A stretch of 64,000 nucleotides of DNA from Rhizobium sp. FKL33 (GCF_005222915.1 NZ_STFX01000009.1:34605-98604); one strand, 5' to 3'. Numbered from the stretch's first letter, positions 1 through 10,028 are shown. Translations and numbers: made by a program. The notes: a model not told the origin generated them from the letters alone.

Positions 1-264
1 ATGGACGTGAAAGCGTCCCCCAGGGTGGCGTCTCGCAAGGGACGTTACAGTAAGGCCCGCTTTAGAGGCGGATTACCCGCAGGCTCGATCTGCGGCGACG
101 AGCGTCAAGTTCGAGGCACAAACCGCCGAATGCGGGGCGCGATGAGCGTCATATTAAACTAATTTAACGAGGCGTTCTTCGCGCCCCGGCCGAGCCCTCA
201 TGGGCGAAGCGAGAGAATTACGGACAACTCCGGGCGGGAGCACGCGGCGGAGAGATTTGGCGCG
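1..264. other. intergenic, no gene seen
   Basis: This is the stretch downstream of pbpC. An open frame of about 57 codons starts at base 1, but it has no visible ribosome binding site or recognisable protein signature. I see no tRNA, strong hairpin with a T-run, or repeat. Confidence 0.5.
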
Positions 265-2349
265 TCAACGCACGAAGACGCGCACCGTCGAGGCGCGGCC
301 CACAGCGTCGATCACCGTCAGCGTCGAATAGCCGGCCCCATCGGGGCGCCATTCGTAATTGCGCTTGCGGCTGGAGCCGTCCATCGGCCGGCCATTGGCG
401 AGCCAGCGGAAGGGCGGGCGGCCGCCTTGCAGCTTGAGCTGCAGCGGCATGGCGCCGTCGCCGCCGAGCGCCAGGTCGACTTCCGCGCCCTCGGGCGGAT
501 AGACGATTTTGGGCGCCGGCTCGCGGGCCGAGAAGGAGACGAGGCCATTGCCGGTCAGCGCGAAGCGCTTGAGGCTCGCGGGCAATTCGGCCTCGCTCAG
601 CCGGAAGGCGCCGGCCGGGGCCGGCGGCAGCGCGGTCTGGGCGAGTTTGGCCTTGGCGAAGGCCTCGAAGAGAATGGGGGCGGCGGTCTGGAAGCCTGAA
701 ATGCCGGGAATGGCGGCGTTGTCGGCGCGGCCCACCCAGACGCCGAGCACATATTTGCCGTCATAGCCGACGGTCCAGGCGTCGCGATAGCCATAGGAGG
801 TGCCGGTCTTATAGGCGAGGCCGCGCGGAATGGCGCCGAGCGGCGGCCGCATGCCCGAGAGCACGTCCGACACCTGCCAGGCGGCGATCGGGTCCATGAT
901 CGGTTCGGCCTCGATCACGCCCGGCTCGTCGCGGACGCCGTCGCCGAGCCGCACCGGAAAGCCGCGATTGGCGAGGGCGGCATAGAGCTGGACGAGATCG
1001 CGCAGGCTGACACCCGCGCCGCCAAGCGCAATCGCCAGCCCCGGCGCTTCGCCCTGCGGCAGCTTAGGATTGACGCCGGCGCGACGGAAGCGGCTGGTCA
1101 GCCGGGGCGGGCCGACCGCTTCGAGAAGCTTCACGGCGGGCACGTTGAGGCTCATCTGCAGCGCCTGGCGGATGGTCACGTCGCCCTGATAGCTCATGTC
1201 GAAATTCTTCGGCCGGTAACCGAAGAAATCGGCGGGCCGGTCCTCGATGATCGTCTGCTGGGCGATCATGCCCTGCTCGAAGGCGAGGCCATAGATGAAC
1301 GGCTTCAGCGTCGAGCCCGGCGAGCGCAGTGTCCGGGTCATGTCGATCCAGCCGGAGCGGGCGCCTTCGAAATAGTCGGCCGAGCCGACTTCGGCGAGGA
1401 TGGCGCCGGTGCGGCTTTCGGCCAGCAGAAGCGCCACCGAGATCTTCGGCCCCAGCCGCTCGGCGGCGTCGCGGGCCACGATTTCCAGCGCCGCCTGCGC
1501 GTCGCGCTTCAGCGTCGTCTGGTGGCTGAGCGCGCGGGGATCCTTGCGGATGGCGACTTCGGCGAGATGGGCGGCGTAAGCCGGCAATTGCCGACGCTTG
1601 TTCGGAACTGGCGCCAGCCGGGCGCGGCCGGCTTCGCCTTCGCCGATCACGGCGGCGACGGCGAGCCGGGTCAGCACCCGTTCGCGGGCCGCTTCGGCAT
1701 TGGCGGGAAAGCGGTCGGGGCGCCGGCGCTCCGGCAATTGCGGCAGCGCGACGAGAAGGGCGGATTGCGCCACCGTCAGCCGTTTCGGCTCCTTGCCGAA
1801 ATAAGCGAGGCTTGCGGCGCGCACGCCTTCGAGATTGCCGCCGAAAGGCGCGAGGTTGAGATAGAGATCGAGGATCTCGGTCTTGCTCAGTCGCTTCTCG
1901 ATCTGGGCGGCGCGGGCGATCTGGATCAGCTTGGCGGCGATCGAGCGGTCCTTGCGCGGCTCGATCAGCCGGGCGACCTGCATCGACAGGGTCGAGCCGC
2001 CCGAGACGATGCGGCCATGGGCGGCCAGCTGGCCGGCGGCGCGGCCGAGCGCCCAGAGGTCGACGCCGCGATGTTTTTCGAACCGCTGGTCCTCATAGGC
2101 CACCAGCATGCGAAGATAATGCGGATCAACATCGGCCGCTGTCACCGGCAGCCGCCATTTGCCGCCGCTGGTGGTGAATGCGCGCAGCAATTGGCCGTCG
2201 CGGTCGAGCACCTGGCGGGAACGCTCCATCGCCGCCTCGAGCGGCGGAGGAAAAGCCCGGTCGGCCTCGGCGAGCCCGTAGGCCATCCCGGCTGACAGGG
2301 CAGCCTGGATGGCGACGAGCGCGCCGAAGAGTTTTGCCGTCCGGGACAA
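265..2349 (-). CDS. pbpC: penicillin-binding protein 1C (bifunctional)
   Basis: This 694-residue periplasmic membrane-anchored enzyme makes and cross-links peptidoglycan strands. An N-terminal membrane segment (about 8-26) is followed by a GT51 transglycosylase domain with catalytic Glu86 in EDQRF, then a transpeptidase domain with S346-T-L-K349, S400-L-N402 and K514-T-G516. The C-terminal ~90 residues match the BiPBP_C domain typical of PBP1C. The start is a TTG preceded by AAGGA at good spacing. It lies 3 bases downstream of the alpha-2-macroglobulin gene in one transcription unit, the conserved yfhM-pbpC pairing. The family link is that the macroglobulin guards the periplasm while PBP1C repairs the wall. 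Confidence 0.95.
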   Translation of the reverse strand: MSRTAKLFGALVAIQAALSAGMAYGLAEADRAFPPPLEAAMERSRQVLDRDGQLLRAFTTSGGKWRLPVTAADVDPHYLRMLVAYEDQRFEKHRGVDLWALGRAAGQLAAHGRIVSGGSTLSMQVARLIEPRKDRSIAAKLIQIARAAQIEKRLSKTEILDLYLNLAPFGGNLEGVRAASLAYFGKEPKRLTVAQSALLVALPQLPERRRPDRFPANAEAARERVLTRLAVAAVIGEGEAGRARLAPVPNKRRQLPAYAAHLAEVAIRKDPRALSHQTTLKRDAQAALEIVARDAAERLGPKISVALLLAESRTGAILAEVGSADYFEGARSGWIDMTRTLRSPGSTLKPFIYGLAFEQGMIAQQTIIEDRPADFFGYRPKNFDMSYQGDVTIRQALQMSLNVPAVKLLEAVGPPRLTSRFRRAGVNPKLPQGEAPGLAIALGGAGVSLRDLVQLYAALANRGFPVRLGDGVRDEPGVIEAEPIMDPIAAWQVSDVLSGMRPPLGAIPRGLAYKTGTSYGYRDAWTVGYDGKYVLGVWVGRADNAAIPGISGFQTAAPILFEAFAKAKLAQTALPPAPAGAFRLSEAELPASLKRFALTGNGLVSFSAREPAPKIVYPPEGAEVDLALGGDGAMPLQLKLQGGRPPFRWLANGRPMDGSSRKRNYEWRPDGAGYSTLTVIDAVGRASTVRVFVR

Positions 2350-2352
2350 GGC

Positions 2353-5300
2353 TCAGTCCTTCGCAACCTGCATCCGGCCCGCGGCGGTGCGGGCGGAAAG
2401 CTGCGGACGATACATGTCCTCCACCGTCGCCGCCGGGTGGTCATAGACGCCCGGATTGGTGGCGCGGACGACATAGGCGAGCGTGAACTCGTTGCTGTCG
2501 CCCGGGGCATGGTCGAGCGCGGCCAGGAAGCGGTCGTAGCGGAATTCGAGATGAGCGGCCTGGGTCTCGGGCAGCCAGTCGAAATTGGAAAGCGAGGCGG
2601 AATTGACGAGACCGGGGTTGTCGATCTCGAAACCGGCCGGCAGCATGTCGGAGACCATGATGCGGCTCGTCCAGTCATTGGCCTGCTTCACCGTGAGCAC
2701 CACGACATAGCGCTCGTTCTGCTTGACCTCGCTCGGATTGGCCTCCTCGCCCTCCAGCGTGTAATAGGCGCGGGAGATCTCGAAGCCGTCGCCGCCCGCC
2801 GGCAGCGGCTCCTTGGGCGAGGCGACGGTGGTGATCATCGCCGTCACCGGCTCATTGGCCTCGTTGCGCAGCGTGATCGGCTCTGCGGTCACCGCGTCGC
2901 CGGTCAGCCGGTCGCGCCAGCCGCCGGTCTTCAAGGCGCCGTTGACGCTGACGCGGATCGACTGGTCCTGATCCTTGAGCGCACGGGCCGCCAGCACCAT
3001 CCAGGATTCCTCCTGGGTGGAGGTGTAGCGGGTCTGGCCCCATTCGCGGCCGACAAGATCGGTCATGGCCGGGACGATGGCGCTTTGCGGCCGGCTTTCG
3101 GCTGCGAGCGCCAGAATGGCGGCGCTGTCGCGGAGGTTGGAGCCATAGTCGGAGCGGGCCCAGTTGACGGTGGTCAGCCCCGCCGAGAGATTGGCGACTT
3201 CGGCGAAGATCCGCTCGGAGCGCTGGTGATCGCCATAGAGCGCGAGCGCTGCGGCGATATGGGCCTTGGCGAGCTGGGTCGGGAACTGATCCAGCATCGT
3301 ATCAGCGTAATAGCGCAGATCGCTGATCGCGGCCTTGCGGTTGCGGGCCAGCACATAGAGCGCATAGGCCATCTCGTTGCCGCGGTCGGCGACATTGGTG
3401 TCATAGGCCAGCTGGTTTTCGAGATTGTCGAGCGCGGTGGCCAGCGCCTGTTCCGGCACGTCGAATTTCTGTTCGCGGGCCCGGGTCAGGAAGTCGGTCA
3501 TATAGGAATCGAGCCAGAAATCGCCGGAGCCGGGCGACCACAGGCCGAAGCTGCCCGAGGACGACTGGTAGGACAGAACGCGCTGGATGGCGTCCTGCAC
3601 CCGCTTCTTGACCTCGCCGTCGTCGGCGATGCCGGCGGCGGAGGAGAGTTCGCTGAGATAGAGCAGCGGCAGCGCCCGGCTGGTGGTCTGCTCGGCGCAG
3701 CCATAGGGGTAGCGGTCAAGCGTCATCAGCAGCGAGGCGATGTCGAAACTCGGGTTGCGGGTCAGGTTCACCGAGACGGAGGCGCCCTGCATGATCGAAT
3801 TGGCGAGCAACTGGTCGTCGACCAGCAATTGCCGGCCGGGCTCGATCCGCACCATGCGCCGTTCGGTCATTGGCGGCGTCGAGGGTCGGACGGTGACGTC
3901 GAGGGACTGAGTGAAGCGTTCGCCATTGGGACCGGAAAGCGCGATCTCGATCTGGCCGGTTCCCGGCTCGCCGCCGGTGATCGGCAGCGTGACATCAGCC
4001 TTGCCGCCGGCCGCCAGCGTGATCGGCGCCCTGTTCGCCTTGGACAGGACGGAGACCAGCGCGCCGCCATTGACGTCGAGCGTATAATCGCCGGCTGGAG
4101 CATCGGTGTTGGCGATGTCGAGGCGCAGCTCGGCCTGGTCGCCGGGGGCGAGGAATTTCGGCATGGCGGCGGTCACCACGACGGGGTCGCGGATGATCAC
4201 GTCGCGGCTGGCGTGACCGAGGCCGGTCTTGGTCCAGGCCACCGCCATCACACGGGCCGTGCCGTTGAACTGTGGAATGTCGAAGCTGACCTTGGCCTTG
4301 CCCTCGGCGTCTAGCGTCACGGGGCCGGCGAAGAAGGCGACCAGCTTTTCGGTCGGCGGCTTGCCCTGAAGGGCGGTTTCCGCGCCGTCGCCGCCGGTGC
4401 GCAAGCGTCCGGTCGCGCCGAGCGAACCGTCGATCAGCCGGCCATAGAGGTCGCGGATTTCGACGCCCAGTCGGCGCTGGCCGAAATACCAGTCTTCGGG
4501 GTTTGGCGGCTCGTAGCCGGTGAGATTGAGAATGCCGACGTCGACGGCGGCGACCGTGACATAGGCTTCCTCGCCGATACCGGCGCCCTGAACGGCGACG
4601 GAAATGTCGAGCGGCTGGCGCGGCAGCGTCTTTTCGGGGGCGTCGATGGTCATGGCGAGCTTGCGGTCGGCGGGGTCCACCGCCAGCCATTTGACGCCGA
4701 TGGCGCGCATGGGCATACGGCTTTCGCTGCTATCGCCGGGGCGGAAGAGGGTGGCGGTCACATAGGCGCCGGCGCCCATCTCTGCGGTGACGGGAATGTC
4801 GATCTCGCCGCCATCCTTGCCGACCGTGGCGGTGAGCGAGGTCACCAGGCTCTCTGTGCCGACATTGACCAGCGCTTCGCCGGCAAAGCGCGAGGAGACG
4901 CGCAGCTTGGCGGTGTCGCCGATCTTGTAGTTCTCCTTGTCGAGCGCGATCTCGAGGCCGTCGGGCGTCTCGGTCGAACTCGCCGTCACGAACCAGCCGG
5001 CGTCGAACTCGACAGAGCTCGCGGGACCTTCGGCGGCGGCGCTTTCGATTTCGAGGCGATAGCGGCCCCAGGCCACGGGCACGCCGATCTCGCCGCCGTC
5101 GGCGGTCAGGTCGAGCGCGCCGTTGGCGACCTGCTTGGTGTTGGTCACCGGCTCATAACGCCAACCCGATCCGTCGCGATACCATTGATAATTGCGCTCG
5201 ATCTGCACGAGCTTCCAGATCAGGCCGGTGGCAGCCTGCTTCTGGCCATCGCGGTCGAGCGAGATGACATGGAATTTGGCGAGCGAATTTTCCGGCACTT

Positions 5301-7803
5301 CGCCGTCAAATTCCGGCTTCACGCCGATCATCTCGTCGCCGGTCTTGACCGGCAGCGTCAGATTGCGCTCGACGGCGCGACCGCCGGCTTCGCGCATGCG
5401 AATGCTGATCTTGGCTTCGAGGAACTGGGTGGTCGAAGGCAGCGCGGGAAGATCGACGGGGATCGCCGCCTTGCCCTGTTCGTCGAGAATGGGCAGGCCT
5501 TCGAGGCTGTTGCGGCTTTCCTCGATCGCTTCCTCGTCTGCGAGGCCGAACTGGTATTTCGGGAAGGCTTCGCTGGTGCGGGTCGGCTTCAGCGAAATCT
5601 CGCCTTCGAGCTCCAGGCCGGCGCCGGGGGCGCCATAGAGATAGCGGCCGTCGATATCGACGGTGACGGGCTTGCCGGGCTCGATCGCCTTGTCGGCGGT
5701 GGTCATGTCGAATTCGATCCGGTCGGGCCTGAAATCCTCGACCAGGAAGGTCTGTTCGCGGATCGACGGCTGGCTAGGGTCGGTATGGACGCGGACCGTC
5801 CAGGCCCCGCGCATCGCGGTCTCCAGCATCGGCAGGTCGACGGCGTAGCCGCCGAGCGCGCCGCCGGTTTCGACCAGACGCCGGTCCTCGACGCCGTCAG
5901 GGCGGGTGACGATGAAGGTCAGCGGCAGTTTCTCGATCGCGTTGCCTTCGATGTCGCGGGCCAGCGAGGCGAGATGCACGGTTTCGCCGGCGCGGTAGAT
6001 GCCGCGTTCGGTCCAGGTCAGCACATCGACGGCGCCGGGCGCGGTGCGGCCGGTGACGCCGCGGTCGGAAAGGTCGAAGCCGGCGCGGGTCATGTCGAGG
6101 AAGACATAGTCGCCGGCGCCGTTCTGGGCGGTGAGGATCGCCGGGGCCATGGCGGCCGAGCCGCGCATCAGTCCGGCGGAGAATACGGCTTGCCCCTGCG
6201 CGTCGGTGGTGGCGGTTCCCAGCACTTCATTGTTGCGGGCGAGCAGATTGAGGGTCACGCCGGCGAGCGGCTTGGCGGAGGCGAGCGAGCGGGCGAAGAC
6301 ATGCAGTCCGTCGGTTCCGGCATAGGTGGTGAGGCCGGTGTCGGAGACGACGAACCATTGGGTGGCCTTGCTGTCCCAATCATTGGTCTGCGCCTGGCTG
6401 GCGGTCGCGGTCAGCACATAGACGCCCGGCTTGCGCTCGGGGATCGCTTCGTCGACGGGGAAGGAGGTGACGACTTCCTTGTTGAGCTCGGGGGCGATGA
6501 CGATGTCGCCGCTCCAGACCAACTGGCCCTGGTCGCTCTCGATCTGGGAGGCGCGATAGCCGTCGACCTGTGTCAGAAATTGCGAATTGTAGAGGATCGA
6601 GGCGATGTTGCGGTCGCCGATGCGGTAGAGCTTCAAATGGGCGCTGTCGGTGTTGATCGAGACGAGCGGAATGCCGCGGCGGGCGGTGGAGGGCAGCACG
6701 AAACTGTCGCCGGTGAAGCGGACGGTGGGCGCGCGGTCGCGGACATAGATGTCGAGATCGACCTGCTGGCGCAGAGCTTCTTCCACCGAGGACGGCAGGC
6801 CTTCGCGGAGCGCCAGCTTGTAGCGCTCGCCATGCTTGAGCCCGCCGACGCAGATTTCCGAGCCCTTGGCGTCGACCGATTTGGGTGCTGCGCCATTGAG
6901 GGTGACGAAGGACGTATAATCCGCGCCCGCCTTCACCAGCGGTTCGGAGAATTGCACGCAGGCGCGCGGATCGGCGCTGTCGGCGTCGATGGTGTTGCCG
7001 GTGACGCGGAAGCCGTAACGCTCGATATAGTCGTTCAGCGCCAGCTTGACGGCCGGGTCTTCGACGAGCGCGAGGCTCGCCTTCAGCGCATTGATGCCGT
7101 CGCGGAAAAGCTGATTGTTTTCATAGGCCTTGGCGAGCGCGGCGAGCGCCTGGGCGCGCTGGGTGCGCGTGCGGCTCAGCTGATAGGCGTTGACCGAGGC
7201 CGATAGGCCGTCGGCATTGACCGACCAGTCCTGATTGGAGCGGCCGGCGACCCCGGCCATTTCCAGCCAGAGGTCGATATTGCCGGGGTCCTGCACCAGC
7301 GCGCTCTTGAAGGTGGCCATGGCGTGGGGATAGACGCCGTTCGTCGCATCCTGGCGTGCAATGACGAGCAGCGCCTCGACGCTCAGGCCGGACTGTCCGT
7401 CGGCGGTGGCGAGCTGCTCCTTCTGGCGGGCGGCGTCATTCTCCTGCTGGGCGCTGATGAAGGGCAATTTCGGCGCGGCGCCGAGATCGGGTTCGCTTTC
7501 AACCTGGGTCACGACGACCTTGCCGGCGACCGCGCCCGGGAAGGCGTTCATCTTCTTGAAATCGGACTTCAGGAAGCACCATTGCGCCTTGGTGTTGTAG
7601 GTGAATGCCTTGCATTCGCCGTCGTCGATGCACACCTGCTTGCACTCGTCGAGCGAGACATTTTGCACCGTGCGCAGGTCGAAGCCGAAGTAATCGGCGT
7701 CCTTGACGGTGACCACCTCGCGCGTTTCCGCCGCCATGGACGGCGCAGGCGCAAACAGCAGCGATGAAAAGAGAAGGGACGTCCAGAGTAGCGCGCGGGT
7801 CAC
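2353..7803 (-). CDS. yfhM: alpha-2-macroglobulin family protein with PAN domain
   Basis: This is a 1816-residue secreted or periplasmic bacterial alpha-2-macroglobulin, a family thought to trap foreign proteases. A signal peptide (1 to about 24, ending SMAAE) is followed by a PAN/Apple module at about 35-85 with paired cysteines. MG-like beta domains fill the middle. The thioester motif C1369-A-E-Q1372 sits in a YPYGCAEQT context, followed by a helical thioester domain with many alanines. No lipobox cysteine follows the signal sequence, so it may be soluble rather than a lipoprotein like E. coli YfhM. The start is GTG. It is the first gene of a two-gene operon with pbpC. Confidence 0.93.
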   Translation of the reverse strand: MTRALLWTSLLFSSLLFAPAPSMAAETREVVTVKDADYFGFDLRTVQNVSLDECKQVCIDDGECKAFTYNTKAQWCFLKSDFKKMNAFPGAVAGKVVVTQVESEPDLGAAPKLPFISAQQENDAARQKEQLATADGQSGLSVEALLVIARQDATNGVYPHAMATFKSALVQDPGNIDLWLEMAGVAGRSNQDWSVNADGLSASVNAYQLSRTRTQRAQALAALAKAYENNQLFRDGINALKASLALVEDPAVKLALNDYIERYGFRVTGNTIDADSADPRACVQFSEPLVKAGADYTSFVTLNGAAPKSVDAKGSEICVGGLKHGERYKLALREGLPSSVEEALRQQVDLDIYVRDRAPTVRFTGDSFVLPSTARRGIPLVSINTDSAHLKLYRIGDRNIASILYNSQFLTQVDGYRASQIESDQGQLVWSGDIVIAPELNKEVVTSFPVDEAIPERKPGVYVLTATASQAQTNDWDSKATQWFVVSDTGLTTYAGTDGLHVFARSLASAKPLAGVTLNLLARNNEVLGTATTDAQGQAVFSAGLMRGSAAMAPAILTAQNGAGDYVFLDMTRAGFDLSDRGVTGRTAPGAVDVLTWTERGIYRAGETVHLASLARDIEGNAIEKLPLTFIVTRPDGVEDRRLVETGGALGGYAVDLPMLETAMRGAWTVRVHTDPSQPSIREQTFLVEDFRPDRIEFDMTTADKAIEPGKPVTVDIDGRYLYGAPGAGLELEGEISLKPTRTSEAFPKYQFGLADEEAIEESRNSLEGLPILDEQGKAAIPVDLPALPSTTQFLEAKISIRMREAGGRAVERNLTLPVKTGDEMIGVKPEFDGEVPENSLAKFHVISLDRDGQKQAATGLIWKLVQIERNYQWYRDGSGWRYEPVTNTKQVANGALDLTADGGEIGVPVAWGRYRLEIESAAAEGPASSVEFDAGWFVTASSTETPDGLEIALDKENYKIGDTAKLRVSSRFAGEALVNVGTESLVTSLTATVGKDGGEIDIPVTAEMGAGAYVTATLFRPGDSSESRMPMRAIGVKWLAVDPADRKLAMTIDAPEKTLPRQPLDISVAVQGAGIGEEAYVTVAAVDVGILNLTGYEPPNPEDWYFGQRRLGVEIRDLYGRLIDGSLGATGRLRTGGDGAETALQGKPPTEKLVAFFAGPVTLDAEGKAKVSFDIPQFNGTARVMAVAWTKTGLGHASRDVIIRDPVVVTAAMPKFLAPGDQAELRLDIANTDAPAGDYTLDVNGGALVSVLSKANRAPITLAAGGKADVTLPITGGEPGTGQIEIALSGPNGERFTQSLDVTVRPSTPPMTERRMVRIEPGRQLLVDDQLLANSIMQGASVSVNLTRNPSFDIASLLMTLDRYPYGCAEQTTSRALPLLYLSELSSAAGIADDGEVKKRVQDAIQRVLSYQSSSGSFGLWSPGSGDFWLDSYMTDFLTRAREQKFDVPEQALATALDNLENQLAYDTNVADRGNEMAYALYVLARNRKAAISDLRYYADTMLDQFPTQLAKAHIAAALALYGDHQRSERIFAEVANLSAGLTTVNWARSDYGSNLRDSAAILALAAESRPQSAIVPAMTDLVGREWGQTRYTSTQEESWMVLAARALKDQDQSIRVSVNGALKTGGWRDRLTGDAVTAEPITLRNEANEPVTAMITTVASPKEPLPAGGDGFEISRAYYTLEGEEANPSEVKQNERYVVVLTVKQANDWTSRIMVSDMLPAGFEIDNPGLVNSASLSNFDWLPETQAAHLEFRYDRFLAALDHAPGDSNEFTLAYVVRATNPGVYDHPAATVEDMYRPQLSARTAAGRMQVAKD

Positions 7804-8065
7804 GGTCTATTCTCCCATCAACAGCCCTTGGCGGGCGCAAATCTTTCGAAGCGGTCAGGCGTGTCGAGCCGGAAGCGGGAAGAAGCGTGACGGGCCGGTG
7901 AGAATGTCGTGAGCATGCGCGCAGCGGCATGTCTTCGACCGGCAGATCGTCGTCGTCCCCCTCGTCGACAGTTTCCGATCTTTCGTAACACAAACGTCCG
8001 GCGGTTCTAATATATTCGCCGGCCCACCCAAAAATAATTCTTCTGAAACAGTTCTCTCGGTTGTC
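7804..8065. other. intergenic between divergent yfhM and pfkB
   Basis: This 364-base divergent gap to 8167 must hold promoters for both genes. The only clear element is the FixK/FNR-type box listed separately at 8066-8079. I found no convincing sigma-70 hexamer pair for the minus-strand gene and no RNA structure with a T-run. Confidence 0.4.
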
Positions 8066-8079
8066 TTGACCAAAATCAA
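8066..8079 (+). promoter_or_regulatory. FixK/FNR-type box upstream of pfkB
   Basis: TTGACCAAAATCAA fits the consensus TTGAY-N4-RTCAA for FixK/FNR-class activators at all ten defined positions. Its centre is about 95 bases before the pfkB start codon. If it worked at the usual -41.5, transcription would start near 8114 and leave a leader of about 54 bases. The match is seen; low-oxygen control is inferred. Confidence 0.7.
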
Positions 8080-8167
8080 GGAAACAGATGTCCGCTGGCG
8101 GGCAGATTGGGCCGGCAGGGATTGTTGTTCGCTCTCTTTCTTCTCCAGGTCTCTTCAGGAGCTTTGA

Positions 8168-9094
8168 ATGCGCATTTTCGCCATCGCCCTCAATCCCACC
8201 CTCGACGTTTCCAGCGACGCGGTTCGCGTCGTGCCGACGCATAAGGTTCGGACGCGGAACCAGCGGCTGCATCCCGGCGGAGGCGGCGTGAATGTCGCCC
8301 GCGTCGTGCTCGAGCTCGGCGGTACGCCCGAACTGATGATCCTGTCCGGCGGGGCGACCGGCGCGCTGCTCGAAGATGCGTTGGGACGTCTCGCGGTCCG
8401 TCTCGACATCGTCCATGTCAAAAGCCCGACCCGCATCGCCACCATGGTGCGCGAGGAGGAGACCGGGCTCGAATATCGCTTCGTGCCCGAAGGCGATCCG
8501 ATTACGGAACGCGAAGCGTTGTCGGCCTTGCAAAGGCTTGAAACGGTCTCCGACGGCTTCATCGTGGCGAGCGGCAGCCTGCCGCCCGGCGCGCCGGTCG
8601 ACACCTATGCGCGCATGGCCGCGATCGCCCGCAAGAACAACAGCCGGTTCGTGCTCGACACGTCGGGTCCCGCGCTTGCCGCAGGTCTTTCCGGCGAGTC
8701 GGTGTTTTTCGTCAAGCCGAGTCTCAGCGAGATGGAGACGCTGATCGGCGCCAAACTGGAAAAAGCCGACGCCGAGGCCGCGGCTCTCGAACTCGTGGGC
8801 AAAGGCCGGGCCCGTTATGTGGCGGTGACGCTCGGGGCAGACGGCGCGATCCTGGCGGGACCCGAGGGCGCGGTCCGACTTGCCAGTCCCAAGGTCGAGG
8901 TGCGTTCTGCGGTCGGATCAGGCGATTCCTTCGTCGGCGCCTTCGTCTGGGCGCTGTCGAAAAACAGGGAGGCGGCGGAGGCGTTTCGCTGGGCGATCGC
9001 CGCAGGCGCGGCCACCGCCATGACCTCGGGCACGGATTTATGCCGACGCGCCGACATCGAATCACTGATGGAGCGAATCACGCCGATGCGGTGA
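8168..9094 (+). CDS. pfkB: 6-phosphofructokinase II (PfkB family)
   Basis: This 308-residue cytoplasmic ribokinase-family sugar kinase resembles E. coli Pfk-2 throughout. The early motif HPGGGGVNVAR binds substrate, SGSLPPG lies mid-protein, and the C-terminal anion-hole and catalytic motif reads GSGDS instead of the usual GAGDS. The predicted reaction is ATP-dependent phosphorylation of fructose 6-phosphate. 1-phosphofructokinase or tagatose-6-phosphate kinase are alternatives in the same family, but no PTS or tagatose genes are near. An AGGAG sequence precedes the ATG. It appears to be a single-gene unit behind a FixK/FNR-type box, resembling hypoxia-induced pfkB genes in other bacteria. 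Confidence 0.85.
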   Translation: MRIFAIALNPTLDVSSDAVRVVPTHKVRTRNQRLHPGGGGVNVARVVLELGGTPELMILSGGATGALLEDALGRLAVRLDIVHVKSPTRIATMVREEETGLEYRFVPEGDPITEREALSALQRLETVSDGFIVASGSLPPGAPVDTYARMAAIARKNNSRFVLDTSGPALAAGLSGESVFFVKPSLSEMETLIGAKLEKADAEAAALELVGKGRARYVAVTLGADGAILAGPEGAVRLASPKVEVRSAVGSGDSFVGAFVWALSKNREAAEAFRWAIAAGAATAMTSGTDLCRRADIESLMERITPMR

Positions 9095-9213
9095 TTCGGT
9101 TCGTCTCGGATTGATCGGCGCAGGAGAGATTGGTGGAGCACAGTGAAACGCCTGAAAACCTGGAAGTGCTGATGCTCAGGGGCTTGGCTTTTTCGAACAT
9201 GAACCCAGAAACG

Positions 9214-9240
9214 GAGAAGCCCGCACGAGGCAGGCTTCTC
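9214..9240 (-). terminator. hairpin downstream of tRNA-Val
   Basis: An 8-bp perfect stem (GAGAAGCC/GGCTTCTC) with an 11-base loop lies 20 bases past the CCA end of the tRNA. The T-run is weak on both strands, so it may serve the tRNA, pfkB or both. Confidence 0.45.
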
Positions 9241-9260
9241 AACGTTTTCAGTAATAAGGA

Positions 9261-9335
<75 letters not shown>

Positions 9336-9420
9336 ATCCGATGTCGGCGCATAGACCACAGAACCCTTTGGTGGTCAATAGCTTTTTTTCGGGTCCTGTG
9401 AATTCTTTGCGCCGCGACCC

Positions 9421-9786
9421 TCAGGCGGCCATCAGCATCTTGTTGACCTCGTCGACGAGGTCACGGAGGTGGAAGGGCTTGGACAGGACCTTGGCGTCCT
9501 TGGGGGCGTTGGAGTCCGGATTGAGCGCCACGGCGGCGAAACCGGTGATGAACATGACCTTCAGATCGGGGTCGAGTTCGGTGGCGCGGCGCGCCAATTC
9601 GATGCCGTCCATTTCCGGCATGACGATGTCGGTCAGCAGCAGGGAGAAGGGTTCTTCCCGGAGACGATCATAGGCGCTGGCGCCGTTGTCATAGGAGATC
9701 ACCTTGTATCCGGCTTTCTCCAGCGCCTTCACCAGAAAACGGCGCATGTCGTTGTCGTCTTCGGCGAGAAGGATTTTCTGGCTCAT
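9421..9786 (-). CDS. cpdR: single-domain response regulator CpdR
   Basis: This 121-residue stand-alone receiver domain has acidic pocket E9/D10/D11, phosphoacceptor D53 (LLLTDIVMPEMDG), T81 and K103. Sequence and neighbourhood match CpdR of Caulobacter and rhizobia. When unphosphorylated, CpdR brings ClpXP to the cell pole and promotes proteolysis of CtrA and other substrates; phosphorylation by the CckA-ChpT relay blocks this. The C-terminus ends in Met-Ala-Ala, similar to a ClpX recognition tail. It is a monocistronic minus-strand gene upstream of the divergent N-formylglutamate amidohydrolase. Two copies of a TTTGT(GT)ACCC sequence lie before its start (9790-9800 and 9823-9831). Confidence 0.9.
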   Translation of the reverse strand: MSQKILLAEDDNDMRRFLVKALEKAGYKVISYDNGASAYDRLREEPFSLLLTDIVMPEMDGIELARRATELDPDLKVMFITGFAAVALNPDSNAPKDAKVLSKPFHLRDLVDEVNKMLMAA

Positions 9787-10028
9787 ATTTTTGTGTACCC
9801 GTTGTCACTCAACTCGAACGCTTTTGTACCCGGACTCTAGGGGCGCCGGAGTAAAAATCCCGTGAATGTTTCGCGTTTCACCGGCCTTTGTCAAATCGGT
9901 GCGACAAGCCTGTGGATGACGCGAATTTGCTTTGCTATCGACGGCCTGACGGCGCTGCGGCTGGACTTGTCCCGCGGGCGCTGGCAACATGACAGAAAGA
10001 TGATTTGGGTCGAGGGCCGATTTTTCGC

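Noticed and set aside
5185..7206. Long open frame on the plus strand opposite the macroglobulin gene
   Set aside because: It mirrors the codon structure of the real minus-strand gene in GC-rich DNA, has no family similarity and is rich in Gly/Asp/Arg as antisense frames are. The same applies to long frames at 2437-4314, 16338-18686, 18816-19952, 47076-49307, 53385-55040, 54979-56469 and 59662-61272.
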